A DNA stretch of 64,000 nucleotides from positions 872,501 through 936,500 of the forward strand of contig NZ_CP076620.1 of the NCBI RefSeq assembly GCF_020911725.1, given 5' to 3'. The position numbers were made by a program, and so were the translations under genes. The notes under the pieces are model-generated. The model did not search any database, was not told the origin of the DNA, and worked only from the letters and a program-made list of their open reading frames with translations. Origin of the DNA: Clostridium cadaveris. Lineage in GTDB: Bacteria; Bacillota; Clostridia; Clostridiales; Clostridiaceae. How positions within the stretch are numbered: position 1 is the stretch's first letter; every line of letters begins with the position of its first letter. Shown in pieces: positions 34,858-43,461 of the stretch.

Positions 34858-35574
34858 ATGAAACATATAAAGATAGCAGCAGGACTTGCACACGTTAATT
34901 ATGGAAATATAGCAGCAGTAGTAAAGGAAGCTACAGATGCAGGAGCCGATTATGTACACTCAGATGCAGCAGATATGTACGATTTAAGAAACATGCAGCT
35001 TATGGGCGGTCACCAAATAATAGAGGGTATAAGACCAGTTACAGATAAGCCAATAGAGTGTCATATATACACTAGAGAATGTGATAGATTATTTATAGAG
35101 AAGTTAGCTAAAGTTGGATGTGATATGCTTATAATACCAGCAGAGCAGTTTATAGGAGCTCCTCTTGCATACATCATCAACTACTGCAGAGAGTTTGGAA
35201 TAAAGATAGGTTTAACAATTGGATGTTATACTCCATTAAGTTTTGTAGAAGAATCAATCTATGACATAGATAGATTACACATCGTTGTTCATGGAGTTGA
35301 TGAAACAGATGGACAAGAGAACTGGGGATGGAGAAAGAGTGCTATAGACCTAGTTAATAGAGCTAGAAAGATGATAGATGAAAAGAATCCAAGATGTGAA
35401 CTTGCTATAGACGGAGGACTTCGTGTAAACAATATGGAGAAACTTATAGCATGTAACCCAGATGTTATAGTTCTTTCATCAGCTATATTCAGATGCGAAA
35501 AGGGAATAACTGAAGGCGTTAAAGAATGTAGAGCAGCAATTGATGCAGCAGTAGAAAAATTAGGATTAGAGTAA
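34858..35574 (+). CDS. Ribulose-phosphate 3-epimerase family protein (hexulose/allulose-6-P type)
   Basis: A 238-residue TIM-barrel epimerase. Family positions seen: YVHSDAADM near residue 32 (His and Asp metal ligands), ECHIYTREC near 67, VHGVDETDGQ near 145 and AIDGGLRVNN near 181. The motifs differ from housekeeping Rpe (HxDxMDG), and the location beside a PTS permease and an FSA-like aldolase suggests a peripheral sugar phosphate such as a ketohexose 6-phosphate. The substrate cannot be fixed from sequence. A strong site (TAGGAGGAATTTAAA) precedes the ATG. Confidence 0.8.
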   Translation: MKHIKIAAGLAHVNYGNIAAVVKEATDAGADYVHSDAADMYDLRNMQLMGGHQIIEGIRPVTDKPIECHIYTRECDRLFIEKLAKVGCDMLIIPAEQFIGAPLAYIINYCREFGIKIGLTIGCYTPLSFVEESIYDIDRLHIVVHGVDETDGQENWGWRKSAIDLVNRARKMIDEKNPRCELAIDGGLRVNNMEKLIACNPDVIVLSSAIFRCEKGITEGVKECRAAIDAAVEKLGLE

Positions 35575-35588
35575 TATAAACTTCATTC

Positions 35589-35618
35589 AATAACCAGTAT
35601 TTAATACTGGTTATTGTT
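35589..35618 (+). terminator. Hairpin between epimerase and YitT genes
   Basis: AATAACCAGTAT and ATACTGGTTATT form a perfect 12-bp stem with a 3-nt loop, followed by a weak GTTATT tract. It may only attenuate, because the YitT gene follows at once. Confidence 0.6.
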
Positions 35619-35637
35619 ATTAGCAAAGGAGAAAGTA

Positions 35638-36249
35638 ATGAAAAATAAGGAAATAATAAAAGATTATCTATGGATAACATTATCAAGCATTCTTACTGCT
35701 ATGGCGGTAAATTTCTTTTTTAAAGAACACAACTTAGCTCCAGGAGGAATTACAGGAGCTTCTATAATAGGAAGTAACTTTACAGGAATACCTGTTGAAG
35801 TAATGTCATTATCTATATCAATACCACTTTTAATAATGGGAATTTTATTTTTAGGAAAGAGTTTTGGTATAAAAACACTTTACATAACATTAATGTCACC
35901 TTTATTTTTAAAGCTTATACCAGAAATCCACGTTACAGATAATCTTTTAATAGCAGGAATTATAGGCGGTCTTTTAGTAGGAAGTGCTATAGGAATTGCC
36001 ATAGTTAGAAATTGTGCTACTGGAGGAACAGACCTTGCAGCAATGCTTATAAATAAGATTGTAAGATTTGTGAAGCTTCCAGTTATACTATTTATTCTTG
36101 ATGGAACCATTGTTGTAGGTTCAGGTATAATAAGTAAGAATTTTATGATTTCTGTTTATTCATTGTTATCATTATTTGTAATAATAAATACTATAAATTT
36201 TATAACAAAAAAGTTTATAACTACTACAGAAAGCAGTGTTGCTGCATAA
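35638..36249 (+). CDS. YitT-family membrane protein without the C-terminal DUF2179 domain
   Basis: A 203-residue membrane protein with about five membrane segments. The N-terminal signature ITLSSILTAMAVNFFFKEHNLAPGGITGAS and the mid-protein IVRNCATGGTDLAAML place it in the YitT/YczE family. Typical YitT proteins reach about 280 residues with a cytoplasmic DUF2179 domain, which is absent. The ATG is chosen for AAAGGAGAAAGT just upstream; a TTG 24 nt earlier has no site. Function unknown; location suggests a link with the sugar locus, possibly by read-through from the epimerase gene. Confidence 0.8.
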   Translation: MKNKEIIKDYLWITLSSILTAMAVNFFFKEHNLAPGGITGASIIGSNFTGIPVEVMSLSISIPLLIMGILFLGKSFGIKTLYITLMSPLFLKLIPEIHVTDNLLIAGIIGGLLVGSAIGIAIVRNCATGGTDLAAMLINKIVRFVKLPVILFILDGTIVVGSGIISKNFMISVYSLLSLFVIINTINFITKKFITTTESSVAA

Positions 36250-36306
36250 ACAATGGTGTCCTGTAAAATGATTTATACATTTTGCAGGACACCATTGTTT
36301 TAAAAT
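36248..36306. terminator. Strong bidirectional terminator between convergent genes
   Basis: Arms 36248-36270 and 36278-36300 are fully complementary apart from a few central bases (outer part AAACAATGGTGTCC with GGACACCATTGTTT). It ends the YitT transcript and can serve the minus-strand PRD regulator. Confidence 0.88.
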
Positions 36307-36333
36307 TAAAGTATAATTTTAAAGGTAAATCTT

Positions 36334-37878
36334 TTATTTTTCAGGACTATTTTTTTGAGAATAGATTTCTTTTATAACCACTTTGAGCCTAAGCATATCT
36401 GATTTTGTCAGTAGTGGATTGATGGTTATATTTCTTATGTCTGAGTCTATATCTAAAGGTACTGTAGATATTATAAGATCTACGCCGGATAAACTGAATG
36501 AAGCTAAGGAGGTGGCTGATTTTAATGCTATAACTTTAAGCTCATTAAATTCAAAATTAAGCTTATTTAATAAAAGCTCACAAGCTCCAACTCCGCTATG
36601 ACATACAACGACAGTTTTTAAAGGCTCTTTTAATCTATCTATAGAACATGCTAGATGTAATGTTAAATAGCCAATTTCATCATCATTTATATCTACATCT
36701 AAGATTCTTTTAAATATATAGGCACTTCTTTTTACCGTTTTAAAAGTGTTAGGATAAGTATCATATATATCACTAAGAAGAGGGTTATTAAGTGGAAGAC
36801 CATACTTAATCCTTGTTATAGCTGGATTAAGATGGCTTCTAAGTGAACATAATAATTTACTGTCTTTTGTAAGTGGTATTTTTAAATCATTTTCCCAGCA
36901 TGATATCAATTCTTTAGCTATTGTGGTAGCTTCGTTGTTGTATATATCACTAAGTCCTTCTTTTAGGAATGAATCGTGGCTGGCTATGTTAGTTTTAGAG
37001 CCTAATATATTTACCAATATATGGCCTGCTTCATCATCAGACCATGGTGCATCAAAGTTAGCTTCAAGTGATGATGTCAAATCTTTCGCCATGTTAAACT
37101 CTTTAAGTGAGCGAAGCTCTTCTAAAAAGTCATGGGATAGAGTAAGACTATGACCTGTTTCGATTCTTCTCATTGAAACAGCAATAAGAATTAATAGCTG
37201 CATAAGAGAGTCATCAGATAAATTATATTTTGATAGAGAGTCAACAGAAAGAACTATATTCTGAAGCTTTATAAAATCAATATCTATAAGATTTTCAATT
37301 GAAGTAAATTGAGGTTCAGATGTAGTTTTATCATTGCTTTGAAGAAGCTTACTAAGATTGGTAAATTCCATTTCCATCTGAATAAGTGAACATATAGCTT
37401 TTCTTATGTTTTTTTCTTTTCCTTCTATGAATAAGAAGTAATCACTGTTTCTTATAAGGCTTATCTTATGTCTTTTCAGCCAAACTTCAACACTTATGAG
37501 ATCCTTGTGGATAGTTGCACGGCTGACGTAAAGTTCTTTTGACAAAGACTGAAGTTTTATAGTACTATTGCTTGAAAATAGTTTTTTTAGTATATAAAGC
37601 TTTCTATCCTCAGGAGAATAAGATTCAATAACATTTTCCTTAGAAACAACATCGTTCAAAATTCTAAGCTTTATATCTTCATCACCTAATATAGCTACTC
37701 CAACTCCTGGTTTTTTATCTAAGTCTAGAGACATTTCTCTAAGCCAGTTATCTAGGGTAACAAGGTCATTCCTTATGGTTTTATTACAAACTTTTAATTC
37801 TTTTGATATAGAATCTATTGTAACATAGTCATTTTTCCTAAGAAGTATGGATACTATAGATGATAGTCTCTTGTTCAA
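36334..37878 (-). CDS. BglG/MtlR-type PRD-containing transcriptional regulator
   Basis: PTS-controlled regulator of 514 residues. Seen: N-terminal HTH_11 (about 1-60, YVTIDSISKELKVCNKTIRNDL), a second Mga-like HTH (about 85-145, KLQSLSKELYVSRATIHKDL), two PRDs (about 200-300 and 310-415, with the His-containing LTLHLACSIDRL), and a C-terminal EIIB-like domain (about 420-505, VVCHSGVGACELLLNKL, phosphorylatable Cys). It lacks the EIIA-like domain of MtlR/ManR proteins. With two DNA-binding HTHs it is likely an activator rather than an RNA-binding antiterminator. It is followed downstream by no gene and preceded by the transaldolase at 20 nt, forming one minus-strand operon. Confidence 0.87.
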   Translation of the reverse strand: MNKRLSSIVSILLRKNDYVTIDSISKELKVCNKTIRNDLVTLDNWLREMSLDLDKKPGVGVAILGDEDIKLRILNDVVSKENVIESYSPEDRKLYILKKLFSSNSTIKLQSLSKELYVSRATIHKDLISVEVWLKRHKISLIRNSDYFLFIEGKEKNIRKAICSLIQMEMEFTNLSKLLQSNDKTTSEPQFTSIENLIDIDFIKLQNIVLSVDSLSKYNLSDDSLMQLLILIAVSMRRIETGHSLTLSHDFLEELRSLKEFNMAKDLTSSLEANFDAPWSDDEAGHILVNILGSKTNIASHDSFLKEGLSDIYNNEATTIAKELISCWENDLKIPLTKDSKLLCSLRSHLNPAITRIKYGLPLNNPLLSDIYDTYPNTFKTVKRSAYIFKRILDVDINDDEIGYLTLHLACSIDRLKEPLKTVVVCHSGVGACELLLNKLNFEFNELKVIALKSATSLASFSLSGVDLIISTVPLDIDSDIRNITINPLLTKSDMLRLKVVIKEIYSQKNSPEK

Positions 37879-37898
37879 CGATAGACCTCCTTAAAAGA

Positions 37899-38543
37899 TT
37901 ATTTGTTTAAAATAGCCCAATGTTCCTCAAAAGTTTTAGCTCCTGATTCTGTAAGCTGATGATACATGGCTTTTTTAAAACAGTCAAAAGTTACAGCAGC
38001 ATAATTTGCTCCAACTAAAGCCGCTTTCTCTAAATGATTTAAGTTTTTGATAGAAGCTGCTACAACTTTTGTGTTGTAGTTATTTAGCTTTATTAAATGG
38101 CATATATTTTTTAATATATCTAATCCGTCTAATCCTATTTCATCATTTCTTCCTATGAAAGGGAAAATATAAGAAGCACCAGCATTAATGGCTATAGTTG
38201 CTTGTCTTAAAGTAAATATTAGTGTAGCTGCTGTCTTAACTCCTCTTTTACTAAGAATATTTATAAGTTTTAGTCCTGTTTCGGAGAAGTTTATCTTTAT
38301 TATTATATCACGATTTATAGCTAATATATCTTCAGATGATTTTACCATATTTTCAAGTGTATCTTCCATAACTTCCGCAGTTAATATGGATGGTTCTAAT
38401 GATGATACCTCACTTAAAAATGATTTGAAATTTACATTTTCCTTAAGATACATTGATGGGTTTGCAGTTACCCCTTTTACTCCTAGTTCTAAGGCTTCTT
38501 TTATTTCTTCCATGTTTGCTGTGTCTATTAAATATTGCATCAT
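37899..38543 (-). CDS. Fructose-6-phosphate aldolase/transaldolase-like protein
   Basis: TIM-barrel aldolase of 214 residues, of the short transaldolase (FSA/TalC) group. It has LIDTANMEEIKEALELGVKGVTANPS at the start, the Schiff-base Lys in IIIKINFSETGLK near residue 83, TAATLIFTLRQA near 107, YIFPFIGRNDEIG near 125 and a family-type C-terminus (HWAIL). It would cleave or transfer a dihydroxyacetone unit from a ketose phosphate. It is the first gene of the minus operon with the PRD regulator, divergent from the alcohol dehydrogenase gene. AGGGAAGGGA precedes two consecutive ATG codons; either may be used. Confidence 0.85.
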   Translation of the reverse strand: MMQYLIDTANMEEIKEALELGVKGVTANPSMYLKENVNFKSFLSEVSSLEPSILTAEVMEDTLENMVKSSEDILAINRDIIIKINFSETGLKLINILSKRGVKTAATLIFTLRQATIAINAGASYIFPFIGRNDEIGLDGLDILKNICHLIKLNNYNTKVVAASIKNLNHLEKAALVGANYAAVTFDCFKKAMYHQLTESGAKTFEEHWAILNK

Positions 38544-38742
38544 TAATCCCTTCCCTCTTTAAATTTTAGTAATTTTCTATGCAATTAAATTATATCATTG
38601 TAAAACGGATATCATGGTTAAAGGTGTGTAGTTTTTATTTCCACAACAATGAGGAAAAATATAAAATTAAATATATAAAAATAGTTTATTATAGTTGAAA
38701 AGTACCACATTCTTTAGTTAATTTTTATGAAAGGTCATTGTA

Positions 38743-38772
38743 TTGTAAGGAAAGCTGAATATCTCTTATAAT
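38743..38772 (+). promoter_or_regulatory. Promoter of the iron alcohol dehydrogenase gene
   Basis: TTGTAA and TATAAT are separated by 18 nt, about 55 nt upstream of the ribosome binding site, in the divergent region shared with the transaldolase gene. An upstream TACCACA (38703) echoes the motif found ahead of the epimerase and pfk genes. Confidence 0.5.
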
Positions 38773-38836
38773 GGGGGTATGGAAAGAAAAAGTGATTAAT
38801 AACTAACTATTAGATAAAGTATATAGGAGGTAAAAT

Positions 38837-39988
38837 ATGTTTAATTATTATCAGCCATCAAGAATACACTTTGGAAAAGGTAGATTAGAAGAACTTGGAC
38901 AAATAGCTTCAAAATATGGTAAGAAGTGTTTACTTGTTACAACTCCAAATGAGGCGCCACTTGATAAGCTTTTCCAAAGAGTAAAGGATATATTAAAGAA
39001 AAGTGATATAGATACAGTACAATTTGATAAAGTTATTCCAAATCCAACAGTTGAGATAGTAAACCAAGGATTTGAATTAGCAAAAGAGGCAGAGGTTGAT
39101 TTTGTACTAGCTGTAGGTGGAGGATCCAGCATAGATACAGCAAAAATCATTGCTTTAACTTATGGATTAGATGCTATAGATTGGGACATAATGTATGGAA
39201 CATATACAAGCCCTTTTGAACAATATGAACCAGTAAGTGAAAAAGCACTTCCACTTTTAGCTGTATCAACTACATCAGGAACAGGAAGTCAGGTTACTCA
39301 AGCTGCGGTAATATCAAGAGGAGCAGAGAAGAACACTATATTCCATCCACAAAACTTTTCAAGAGAGTGTATAGTAGACCCAGAGCTTATGACAACACTA
39401 CCAGCAAGAATAACTGCTTCTACAGGATTTGATGCTTTTACTCATGCATTTGAAAGTTACATAAACAAGAATGCATCAACAATGACAGAGATTCAATGTT
39501 TGAAGAGTATGGAACTTGTTATAAACAATCTAGAAAAGGCTATGAAAGATGGAAGTAATTTAGAATATAGAGAAAACCTAGCTGTAGCAGATACATTAGC
39601 TGGTTCAGGACTTGCTAACGCAGGAGCAGCTGCGCCACATCCACTTTCAGAGATTATAGGAGGAATAACTCACATATCTCATGGAGAATCTTTAGCTATT
39701 GTATTCCCAGCATTCGTTAAGAATTCTCATAAGGAAAATGTAAAGAAATTTGCAGATGTAGCTAGATTGTTCAATGTAGAACTTCAAAATGTATCTGATG
39801 AAGAAGCATCAGAAAAACTATATGATGAACTAGTTTCTTTCTTAGAAAAAGTGAATTTAAGAAAGACATTAAAAGATTTCAATATAAGTGAAGAACAGCT
39901 AAAAGAAGTTATGGAGTGTCCAGTACTTGGGTTCCTTCCATTTGGATCGAAAGAATATTTACAAAATATAATAAAAGAATCATATTAA
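38837..39988 (+). CDS. Iron-containing alcohol dehydrogenase
   Basis: Group III, NAD(P)-dependent alcohol dehydrogenase of 383 residues. An N-terminal Rossmann-like domain carries AVGGGSSIDTAK near residue 94 and STTSGTGSQVTQ near 142. The C-terminal helical domain holds the metal ligands in STGFDAFTHAFESY (Asp and His near 197-202), APHPLSEIIGG (His near 265) and THISHGESLAIVFP (His near 281). It most resembles butanol or lactaldehyde dehydrogenase types; substrate not fixed. Divergent from the PRD/transaldolase operon, it may dispose of aldehydes or reducing power from sugar breakdown. Confidence 0.88.
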   Translation: MFNYYQPSRIHFGKGRLEELGQIASKYGKKCLLVTTPNEAPLDKLFQRVKDILKKSDIDTVQFDKVIPNPTVEIVNQGFELAKEAEVDFVLAVGGGSSIDTAKIIALTYGLDAIDWDIMYGTYTSPFEQYEPVSEKALPLLAVSTTSGTGSQVTQAAVISRGAEKNTIFHPQNFSRECIVDPELMTTLPARITASTGFDAFTHAFESYINKNASTMTEIQCLKSMELVINNLEKAMKDGSNLEYRENLAVADTLAGSGLANAGAAAPHPLSEIIGGITHISHGESLAIVFPAFVKNSHKENVKKFADVARLFNVELQNVSDEEASEKLYDELVSFLEKVNLRKTLKDFNISEEQLKEVMECPVLGFLPFGSKEYLQNIIKESY

Positions 39989-40035
39989 TAAACTGAATTC
40001 TTAATCTCATCGCCAATCAGTATTTAATATATAAG

Positions 40036-40104
40036 AGTTTGTGATTTGAACTAATTCCTGTGAAACAAGCAGTTACATAGTTCATAATCACAAACTTTTT
40101 TTGT
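40036..40104 (+). terminator. Long terminator after the alcohol dehydrogenase gene
   Basis: AGTTTGTGATTTGAACTA pairs with TAGTTCATAATCACAAACT (one bulge) around a 24-nt loop, followed by TTTTTTTG. Confidence 0.85.
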
Positions 40105-40207
40105 TAAGAAAGACTTCATAAAAGTTATAAAAAATTTTTATCTAAATAAAAAACAGGAAATTGGGAACAACTAAATTCAAGGTTTTTATATCAGGAGGCG
40201 AAGGGTT

Positions 40208-41074
40208 TTGAAGGAAAAAAGGTGTAAAGTATTAAATTTTTTTGTTGCAGTAATAATAGTTCTAGGAGGTACTTTTTTTATGTTTTCATATATGGATAAT
40301 GTTACAGTATTTGCAAAAGATAATATTACTGCATCTAATGAAGAAAGAGAGGAAAATGAGAATAAGGGAAGCGACAATAAGACAGAAGAAAGATTTCCAG
40401 CATCCTATGGCAGGGATATAGTAAAAAGAAGAGTTAGCAAAGATGGGAAAAGGATAGTGTTTTTAACCTTTGATGATGGACCATCTTTAAAGAATACTCC
40501 AAAAATCCTGGATGTATTAGATAAAAATTCTATAAAGGGTACTTTCTTTTTAATAGGAAAAACTGTAGATCAAGGTGGAGAATATGCAGAAATCGTTAGA
40601 AGAATGCATAAAGAAGGTCATGCCATATGTAGTCATGGATATACACATAGCGGAAAAAATCTTTATCCTAATGGTGTAGTTAACGTAGATCATTTATTAA
40701 AAGAAATAGATGATACTGATAATGCAATATCAAAAGCATTAGGCTTTGATTATAAGTGTAAAATGTTCAGATTCCCTTATGGGGAAGTCACAAGAATTTA
40801 TAAGCATGATAGAAATATAAATAAAGCTATAGATATATTAGGTGAGCATGGTATAACAAGCATTGATTGGAATAGCCTTACTGAAGATGCTGTAGGAAAC
40901 AAGAAAAGTAAACAGCAGCTTATGAATAATTTAAAAAAGACATCTAAAGGCAAAGATAAAATTGTAGTGCTTCTTCATGACTCAGAAGATAGAGAAGATA
41001 CTGCAAATATGATACAAGATATTATAAATTATTTTAGATCTCAAGGTTATTCATTTGGTGCATTTGATATATAA
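40208..41074 (+). CDS. Secreted polysaccharide deacetylase (CE4, NodB homology)
   Basis: A 288-residue enzyme with an N-terminal membrane segment (about 10-30), an acidic linker and a NodB domain from about 75. CE4 motifs: TFDDGPS near 90 (catalytic base and metal Asp), SHGYTHSG near 144 (metal His pair), RFPYG near 190, DWNSLTED near 219 and LLHDSE near 257. It would remove acetyl groups from peptidoglycan GlcNAc or another surface glycan. The start is TTG with AGGAGG about 9 nt upstream. Flanked by terminators. Confidence 0.88.
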   Translation: MKEKRCKVLNFFVAVIIVLGGTFFMFSYMDNVTVFAKDNITASNEEREENENKGSDNKTEERFPASYGRDIVKRRVSKDGKRIVFLTFDDGPSLKNTPKILDVLDKNSIKGTFFLIGKTVDQGGEYAEIVRRMHKEGHAICSHGYTHSGKNLYPNGVVNVDHLLKEIDDTDNAISKALGFDYKCKMFRFPYGEVTRIYKHDRNINKAIDILGEHGITSIDWNSLTEDAVGNKKSKQQLMNNLKKTSKGKDKIVVLLHDSEDREDTANMIQDIINYFRSQGYSFGAFDI

Positions 41075-41081
41075 AATAAAG

Positions 41082-41122
41082 AAAAGCCTTAGAGGAAATA
41101 GTGTCCTTTAAGGCTTTAATAT
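41082..41122 (+). terminator. Terminator after the deacetylase gene
   Basis: AAAAGCCTTAGAGG pairs with TCCTTTAAGGCTTT with one mismatch zone, followed by AATATA. The U tract is poor. Confidence 0.65.
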
Positions 41123-41192
41123 ATGATATCTTAAAAAAGTGTGCTATTATTATATAATTAAGAGATAGATACAAAAATTTAGGAGGAGCTGT

Positions 41193-42626
41193 ATGGAATT
41201 ACTTACAAACATTCTTACTATAATTTATGGATTAAATATTTTAGCAATAATAGCCCTTATATTTTTTGAAAGAAAGAACCCTACATTAACATGGGCTTGG
41301 ATTATGGTTCTTACTTTTCTGCCCATAGTAGGATTTATTATCTATTTATTTATAGGACATGGTATGAGCAAGCATAAGATGTTCAAAAATAAAATTATAG
41401 ATGATAATACAAGAAAAGAATACTTAAATGAAATAAGAACTACATATGTATATGATGTTGATTCAAATAAAAATCAAGACCTTATAACAATGAATACTGC
41501 TCAATCAAAAGCAATATACAGCCAGCATAATAGAATTAAAGTTATATTTGATGGAAAAGAAAAATATGAAGAGCTTTTTGAATCTATAAAAAAGGCTAAA
41601 AAGTATATACATGTTGAGTATTATATAATTCAAAAAGATGAAGTTGGGCTAGAATTTATAAAAATTTTAAGTGAGAAAGCAAAAGAAGGAGTAGAAGTTA
41701 AGCTCCTATATGATGCCATGGGATCTAATAAACTTAATAGAAAAAAATATTTTAAAGAGTTTAAAGCAAATGGCGGAAAATGTGCAGCATTTTTTCCAAG
41801 TGTAATACCGTATTTAAGTTTTAGAATAAATTACAGAAATCATAGGAAGATAGTTGTAATAGATGGTGAAGTTGCATTTACAGGAGGCTTCAATATTGGA
41901 AAAGAACATATAGGCAAAGATAAAAAGATAGGATATTGGAGAGATACTCATCTTAAAATAGAAGGGGAAGGAGTAGAAGATATAGAAGAAAGATTCCTTT
42001 TAGATTGGATATATGCTTCTAGAGAAAAAATTAATGATTATTCTAAGTATTTCCCTAAAGTAGATAATATAAAAGAGATAACTGGAATGCAAGTAGTGTC
42101 CTGTGGCCCTGATAATGATGAGCAGCATATAAGAAATGGATATTTAAAAATTATTAATAATGCAAGAAAAAATGTATATATACAAACTCCATACTTTGTA
42201 CCTGATGAGACAATGCTTAACAGTTTAAAGATAAGTGCATTATCGGGAGTAGATGTGAGATTAATGATTCCTGGAAAACCTGATCATAAAACCATGTTTT
42301 GGGCTGCTAATTCATATATTGGAGAACTTTTAGAAGCAGGAGTTAAAGTTTATTACTACCAAAAGGGATTTATACATGCAAAAACTATTGTAGCTGATGG
42401 AGCTGTAAGTAGCGTTGGAACAGCAAATATGGATATAAGAAGCTTTAAATTAAATTTTGAAGTCAACTGTTTCATATACAATAAAGAAATTGCTGAAATT
42501 ATGGAAAATCAATTTGAAGAGGATATTAAAGCTTCTAATCAAGTAGAGATTAATGAGTTTTCAAAAAGAAGTGTTCTTGATAGACTTGTAGAATCTGTAG
42601 TAAGGCTTGTATCACCGCTTTTATAA
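41193..42626 (+). CDS. cls: Cardiolipin synthase (PLD family)
   Basis: Membrane phospholipid enzyme (477 residues) that condenses two phosphatidylglycerols into cardiolipin. Two N-terminal membrane segments (about 5-25 and 33-53, with the conserved ERKNPTLTWAWIMV between) precede two phospholipase D domains with HKD motifs: NHRKIVVIDGEVAFTGGFN near 220 and HAKTIVADGAVSSVGTANMD near 398. Length and layout match bacterial ClsA. AGGAGGAGCT precedes the ATG. Monocistronic by position. Confidence 0.92.
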   Translation: MELLTNILTIIYGLNILAIIALIFFERKNPTLTWAWIMVLTFLPIVGFIIYLFIGHGMSKHKMFKNKIIDDNTRKEYLNEIRTTYVYDVDSNKNQDLITMNTAQSKAIYSQHNRIKVIFDGKEKYEELFESIKKAKKYIHVEYYIIQKDEVGLEFIKILSEKAKEGVEVKLLYDAMGSNKLNRKKYFKEFKANGGKCAAFFPSVIPYLSFRINYRNHRKIVVIDGEVAFTGGFNIGKEHIGKDKKIGYWRDTHLKIEGEGVEDIEERFLLDWIYASREKINDYSKYFPKVDNIKEITGMQVVSCGPDNDEQHIRNGYLKIINNARKNVYIQTPYFVPDETMLNSLKISALSGVDVRLMIPGKPDHKTMFWAANSYIGELLEAGVKVYYYQKGFIHAKTIVADGAVSSVGTANMDIRSFKLNFEVNCFIYNKEIAEIMENQFEEDIKASNQVEINEFSKRSVLDRLVESVVRLVSPLL

Positions 42627-42744
42627 GGTGAATTCTCAGCCTCAATTAGAACTTTAAATCAATATGAAATGATTTCAATCATTGAAAAATATTTGAATAT
42701 ATTATAAAATTAACTTGATAAAAAAATGATTTGGAGGTATTATT

Positions 42745-43122
42745 ATGAATAAATCAGCTATAGCAACAACAAAGGCACCAGGTGCAATAGGACCATATTC
42801 TCAAGGAATAACAATAGGAGAGCTTGTATACACTTCTGGTCAGCTTCCAATAAACGTTGAAACTGGAGCAATGCCAGAGACAATAGAAGAGCAAACAAAA
42901 CAATCATTAGAAAATGTTAAAGCAATTCTTGAACAATCAGGAAGCAGCATGGACAAAGTTATAAAAACTACTGTATTTTTAAGTGACATGAATGATTTTG
43001 CTAAAATGAATGAAATATATTCTTCATTTTTTACAGAACCATATCCAGCAAGAAGTGCTGTACAGGTAGCAAGGCTTCCAAAAGATGCCAAGGTAGAAAT
43101 AGAGGTTATAGCTTTAGCATAA
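42745..43122 (+). CDS. ridA: RidA-family reactive imine deaminase
   Basis: A 125-residue protein of the RidA (YjgF/YER057c) family, which hydrolyses reactive enamine/imine intermediates such as 2-aminoacrylate. Family marks: APGAIGPYSQGITIGELVYTSGQLP near residue 12, the Arg in YPARSAVQVARLPKDAKVEIEVIALA near 103 (substrate carboxylate contact), and length typical of the trimeric enzyme. TTGGAGGTATT precedes the ATG; a strong terminator follows. Confidence 0.93.
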   Translation: MNKSAIATTKAPGAIGPYSQGITIGELVYTSGQLPINVETGAMPETIEEQTKQSLENVKAILEQSGSSMDKVIKTTVFLSDMNDFAKMNEIYSSFFTEPYPARSAVQVARLPKDAKVEIEVIALA

Positions 43123-43144
43123 TAGTATAATACTAAATGAACAT

Positions 43145-43194
43145 AAGGGCACACATTATTAAATAAAATTCAATAATGTGTGCCCTTTATAAAT
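43145..43194. terminator. Bidirectional terminator between ridA and the minus-strand operon
   Basis: AAGGGCACACATTATT and AATAATGTGTGCCCTT form a perfect 16-bp stem with an 11-nt loop, followed by TATAAATTTT. Confidence 0.9.
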
Positions 43195-43195
43195 T

Positions 43196-43456
43196 TTACA
43201 CTATCATACTTATTATAAATGGCATGCCAAGAGTAAGAAGTACATTGAATCCCACAGTTAAAAGAACTGAAGCTAATGTATATATGGAACATTTTATTAC
43301 CTTGGTTTTTGTATTTTCAGAAGACTTGGATATATTAATACATTTTAAACTTAGAAGAATAAATAGTATCCATGGAATGATGCTCTCTATAGAAAAAATA
43401 GGCATCATTAGTCCTATGACTATAAATACTATTACCCATTTTGGTGCTTTATTCAT
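43196..43456 (-). CDS. Small membrane protein downstream of the LTA-synthase-like gene
   Basis: An 86-residue protein with about three hydrophobic segments (about 7-20, 25-38 and 58-83). I do not recognise a family. It begins 5 nt after the stop of the upstream sulfatase gene and has a strong binding site, AGGAAGGAG, 6-7 nt before its ATG, so it is probably translated and co-transcribed with it. It may be an accessory to that membrane enzyme; this is inferred from position only. Confidence 0.65.
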   Translation of the reverse strand: MNKAPKWVIVFIVIGLMMPIFSIESIIPWILFILLSLKCINISKSSENTKTKVIKCSIYTLASVLLTVGFNVLLTLGMPFIISMIV

Positions 43457-43461
43457 GATAT

